Shown here: one piece after another, positions 4,693 through 6,335 of the stretch
How the letters are laid out: each line of letters opens with the position of its first letter
Position numbering within the stretch: position 1 is the stretch's first letter
Source of the DNA: an archaeon
GTDB lineage: Archaea > Asgardarchaeota > Hermodarchaeia > Hermodarchaeales > Hermodarchaeaceae
Length of the DNA stretch: 6,335 nt
Direction of reading: 5' to 3'
Assembly (NCBI GenBank): GCA_016550415.1
Contig: JABXGU010000063.1
Location: 1 to 6,335 of the forward strand
Notes under the pieces: generated by a model
The model's input: only the letters and a program-made list of their open reading frames with translations
Databases searched by the model: none
Told to the model about the DNA's origin: nothing
Made by a program: the position numbers and the translations under genes

Positions 4693-5732
4693 AAGAAGCT
4701 GTTACAAAACATCCCAGTGCAGGAGAAAAAAGGATACCAGTTTACCAAGAAACTGAACGCTATGCAAGGCAACTCCTTTTAGCAGATTGGAATCAAGAAA
4801 AACTAGCTAAATCAACTGTTCTTGTTGCAGGTATTGGTGCACTGGGAAGCATTGTAGCCCTTGACCTTGCTCTAACTGGAATAGGTAAAATTGTCATCGT
4901 AGACTTTGATACAATCGAGCTTTCAAATTTAAGCCGCCAATTTCTCTATTCGGACAAGGATGTGGGTGAACCAAAGGCAATTGTGGCAGGTCAAAGACTC
5001 AGAGAAGCAAACCCAGACGTTCAAATTCTGGCTCTAAACTGTCCAATCCAAGAAGTCCGCATGTCTGCATGGGTTGAAGCAGACCTCATCATTGATGGAC
5101 TTGACACCTTCGAGGCTCGTCGGTGGCTGAATTCTCTTTGTATCTATAAGAACAAGCCATTAATTCATGGAGGAATGTATGGATGGTGGGGGAATGTCCA
5201 GCGAGTAATACCCTTTGTAACTCCTTGTCTAGAATGTCAACCATTAGTTCCTGCAGAGCGTTTACAAAAGGCTTGTACACCCCCAGGCCAGAGACGAAAA
5301 ACTGAGGAGCCACCACCTAAATTTCCTTCTCTCTTAAGCATAGCAACAGTTATTGCAGGAATCCAATTTCAAGAAGCACTCAAACACCTACTAGGTCTTG
5401 GCAAACCACTCGATAATTACATGTTTTATGATGGCTTACACCAACAATTCACCATCCTCAAGCTAGCGCGCAACCCCAATTGCTTCTTGTGTAGTGACAG
5501 ATTCCGAATCAAAGGCGAGATATATGCCATTGGACGAAAGGAAACCGTAGCTGAACTTAAGAATCGAATCATCATGACCTTCGGACTAGAAGAACCGAAG
5601 GTAATACTTCGTGGACGTATACTTCCAGACGATCAGGTTCTTGGACGACTAAAGCTAAAGAAGAAGGAACCAATCTACATCATCGATAAAAGCCTCGCTC
5701 AACCCCTCAAACTTTTTGCAGTATTCAAGTGA
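4689..5732 (+). CDS. ubiquitin-activating E1-like enzyme with C-terminal ubiquitin-like domain
   Basis: This 347-residue ThiF/MoeB/E1-family enzyme would adenylate the modifier's C-terminus with ATP, hold it as a thioester, and pass it to the E2. Visible are the nucleotide loop GIGALG (48-53), the acidic VDFDTIE (71-77), NLSRQF (80-85) with the conserved Arg, and GLDTFEARRWLN (137-148) with the conserved Asp. The zinc site is split between C180/C183 (PCLEC) and C265/C268 (CFLC). Cys196 in KACTPPG is the likely catalytic Cys, at the position of the UBA3 Cys followed by Thr. After the zinc site, residues about 276-333 form an added ubiquitin-like domain: TVAELKNRI (286-294), LRGRILPDDQ (307-316) and PIYII (328-332), comparable with the E2-binding ubiquitin-fold domain of eukaryotic E1s. 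The ATG overlaps the E2 stop (ATGA); a GTG at 4668 would add seven residues. MoeB-type sulfur activation is less likely next to E2 and RING genes. Confidence 0.92.
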   Translation: MKEAVTKHPSAGEKRIPVYQETERYARQLLLADWNQEKLAKSTVLVAGIGALGSIVALDLALTGIGKIVIVDFDTIELSNLSRQFLYSDKDVGEPKAIVAGQRLREANPDVQILALNCPIQEVRMSAWVEADLIIDGLDTFEARRWLNSLCIYKNKPLIHGGMYGWWGNVQRVIPFVTPCLECQPLVPAERLQKACTPPGQRRKTEEPPPKFPSLLSIATVIAGIQFQEALKHLLGLGKPLDNYMFYDGLHQQFTILKLARNPNCFLCSDRFRIKGEIYAIGRKETVAELKNRIIMTFGLEEPKVILRGRILPDDQVLGRLKLKKKEPIYIIDKSLAQPLKLFAVFK

Positions 5733-5742
5733 CGGGAACAAA

Positions 5743-6335
5743 TTAAACCATTGTTATCCGGGCAACGAATCCTACAACGATTATGAATAGGGTTACACTA
5801 AAGGTGATGATTAAGGCCTTTTCAGTGGAGAAGCGATAGCGTTCTCTGAGACCCAGTGCAAGTAGCACAGCTCCCCATAGGTATGCAGCCGCCCCAAGAA
5901 CCGAGACAATGAGGAAAATTGGAGAACTATACAATTGGCTTAAATTAGCCAATGAAACAGAGGGTAAGCCTACCAATAGTATAGGTAATGAAATTGTATT
6001 TGCGATAAGGAATGGTAAGGAGGAGTATTGTCCCATTAGATAGGTTTCTGCGAAATAGCCCTCCTGTCCAGATAGATTTACAATTAGGTGGACGATGCCA
6101 TAGTAGACTAGTGTCCAGATGAAGTAAAGAAAAAGGAAAATCGGGAAAATTCCAAGCCAGCCAGCAAGGATAAGGGTGAAGTTAGAGAAAACATGAAGCA
6201 TCATCATGACATAGAAAAGAGATATCACGAATGAATTACCGAGTAAGATGAGAAGCGGACCGCGATTATCAGGTTCTCGTACAAAATCCCAGAAAGCTAT
6301 AGAAGGGAGAACAAGAACAGCCCATAGCCGCTGAC
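5743..6335 (-). CDS. Yip1-family membrane protein, N-terminus beyond the right edge
   Basis: The frame is open to the window edge, giving 196 visible residues without a true start. The GTG at 6228 is internal, because 35 codons of good sequence precede it. The visible N-terminal part, LPSIAFWDFVREPDNRGPLL, has the Pro...Phe...Pro-Leu-Leu pattern that opens Yip1 domains, followed by several hydrophobic spans: about 27-50, 53-80, 100-125, 132-160 and 172-196 counted from the edge. The ending is also Yip1-like, with a WGAVLLALGL segment, a basic/aromatic loop with STEKAL, and a final membrane helix. Eukaryotic Yip1 proteins sit in Golgi/ER membranes and interact with Rab GTPases; archaeal and bacterial relatives are common and mostly of unknown role. 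It is convergent with the E1 gene, 10 bases apart, so it is not part of that operon, and a link to ESCRT or ubiquitin rests on proximity alone. Confidence 0.75.
   Translation of the reverse strand, partial: QRLWAVLVLPSIAFWDFVREPDNRGPLLILLGNSFVISLFYVMMMLHVFSNFTLILAGWLGIFPIFLFLYFIWTLVYYGIVHLIVNLSGQEGYFAETYLMGQYSSLPFLIANTISLPILLVGLPSVSLANLSQLYSSPIFLIVSVLGAAAYLWGAVLLALGLRERYRFSTEKALIITFSVTLFIIVVGFVARITMV

Noticed and set aside
4587..5316. Minus-strand frames opposite the E2 end and the E1
   Set aside because: Antisense to convincing E2/E1 coding sequence, with no family signal.
3788..5732. A MoaD/ThiS-MoeB sulfur-carrier pathway instead of ubiquitin conjugation
   Set aside because: An E2 with an intact HPN and catalytic Cys, and a RING, are encoded between and beside the two proteins; sulfur-carrier systems have neither.
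5743..6228. Yip1-like gene starting at the GTG at 6228
   Set aside because: The frame stays open to the window edge, and the 35 upstream codons carry the conserved opening of the Yip1 domain, so the true start is outside.
1..6335. A nuclear eukaryotic origin of the fragment, given its proteins
   Set aside because: Genes are intron-free, arranged in operons with ATGA overlaps, and preceded by Shine-Dalgarno sites.

Overview
This window looks like chromosomal DNA of an Asgard archaeon. It places a compact ubiquitin-conjugation operon back to back with an ESCRT-I/ESCRT-II operon. Intron-free genes, Shine-Dalgarno sites, ATGA-type stop/start overlaps and short gaps show a prokaryotic layout, while the proteins are eukaryote-type (Vps22, Vps23/TSG101, Vps28, E1, E2, ubiquitin, RING). 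Eukaryotic signature genes packed in operons like this are known from Asgard archaea. I cannot tell which Asgard lineage it is. All assignments come from reading motifs and remembered family sequences; no database search was run.

Layout, left to right. (1) Positions 2-109, plus strand: the C-terminal tail of a gene cut by the left edge, rich in leucine and lysine. (2) Positions 168-3341, minus strand, five genes transcribed right to left: an unrecognised coiled-coil protein; Vps23 with a UEV domain, stalk and steadiness box; full-length Vps28; a 97-residue protein that I read as a second, free-standing Vps28 C-terminal domain; and Vps22 (EAP30). The last two overlap by ATGA. (3) Positions 3342-3525: a divergent AT-rich promoter region. 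(4) Positions 3526-5732, plus strand: a small RING protein, a ubiquitin-like protein ending exactly in Gly-Gly, a 206-base gap holding an inverted repeat followed by a T run, a catalytic E2, and an E1 that overlaps the E2 by ATGA and ends in an extra ubiquitin-like domain. (5) Positions 5743-6335, minus strand: a Yip1-type membrane protein, cut by the right edge.

How the genes probably work together. The E1 would adenylate the C-terminal glycine of the ubiquitin-like protein and pass it to E2 Cys84, and the RING protein would direct transfer to targets. The UEV domain of Vps23 is an E2 fold with His in place of the catalytic Cys, so it would act as the ubiquitin reader. Vps23 would pair with Vps28 through the steadiness box and headpiece (ESCRT-I), and the Vps28-type C-terminal domains would connect to Vps22 (ESCRT-II). 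The window holds no recognisable deubiquitinase, Vps25, Vps36, Vps4 or complete ESCRT-III gene; these could lie outside it.

The least expected items are the free-standing Vps28 C-terminal-domain paralogue coupled to vps22, the unassigned coiled-coil gene heading the ESCRT-I operon, the ubiquitin-like tail on the E1, and a ubiquitin that lacks lysine at all seven canonical chain positions.
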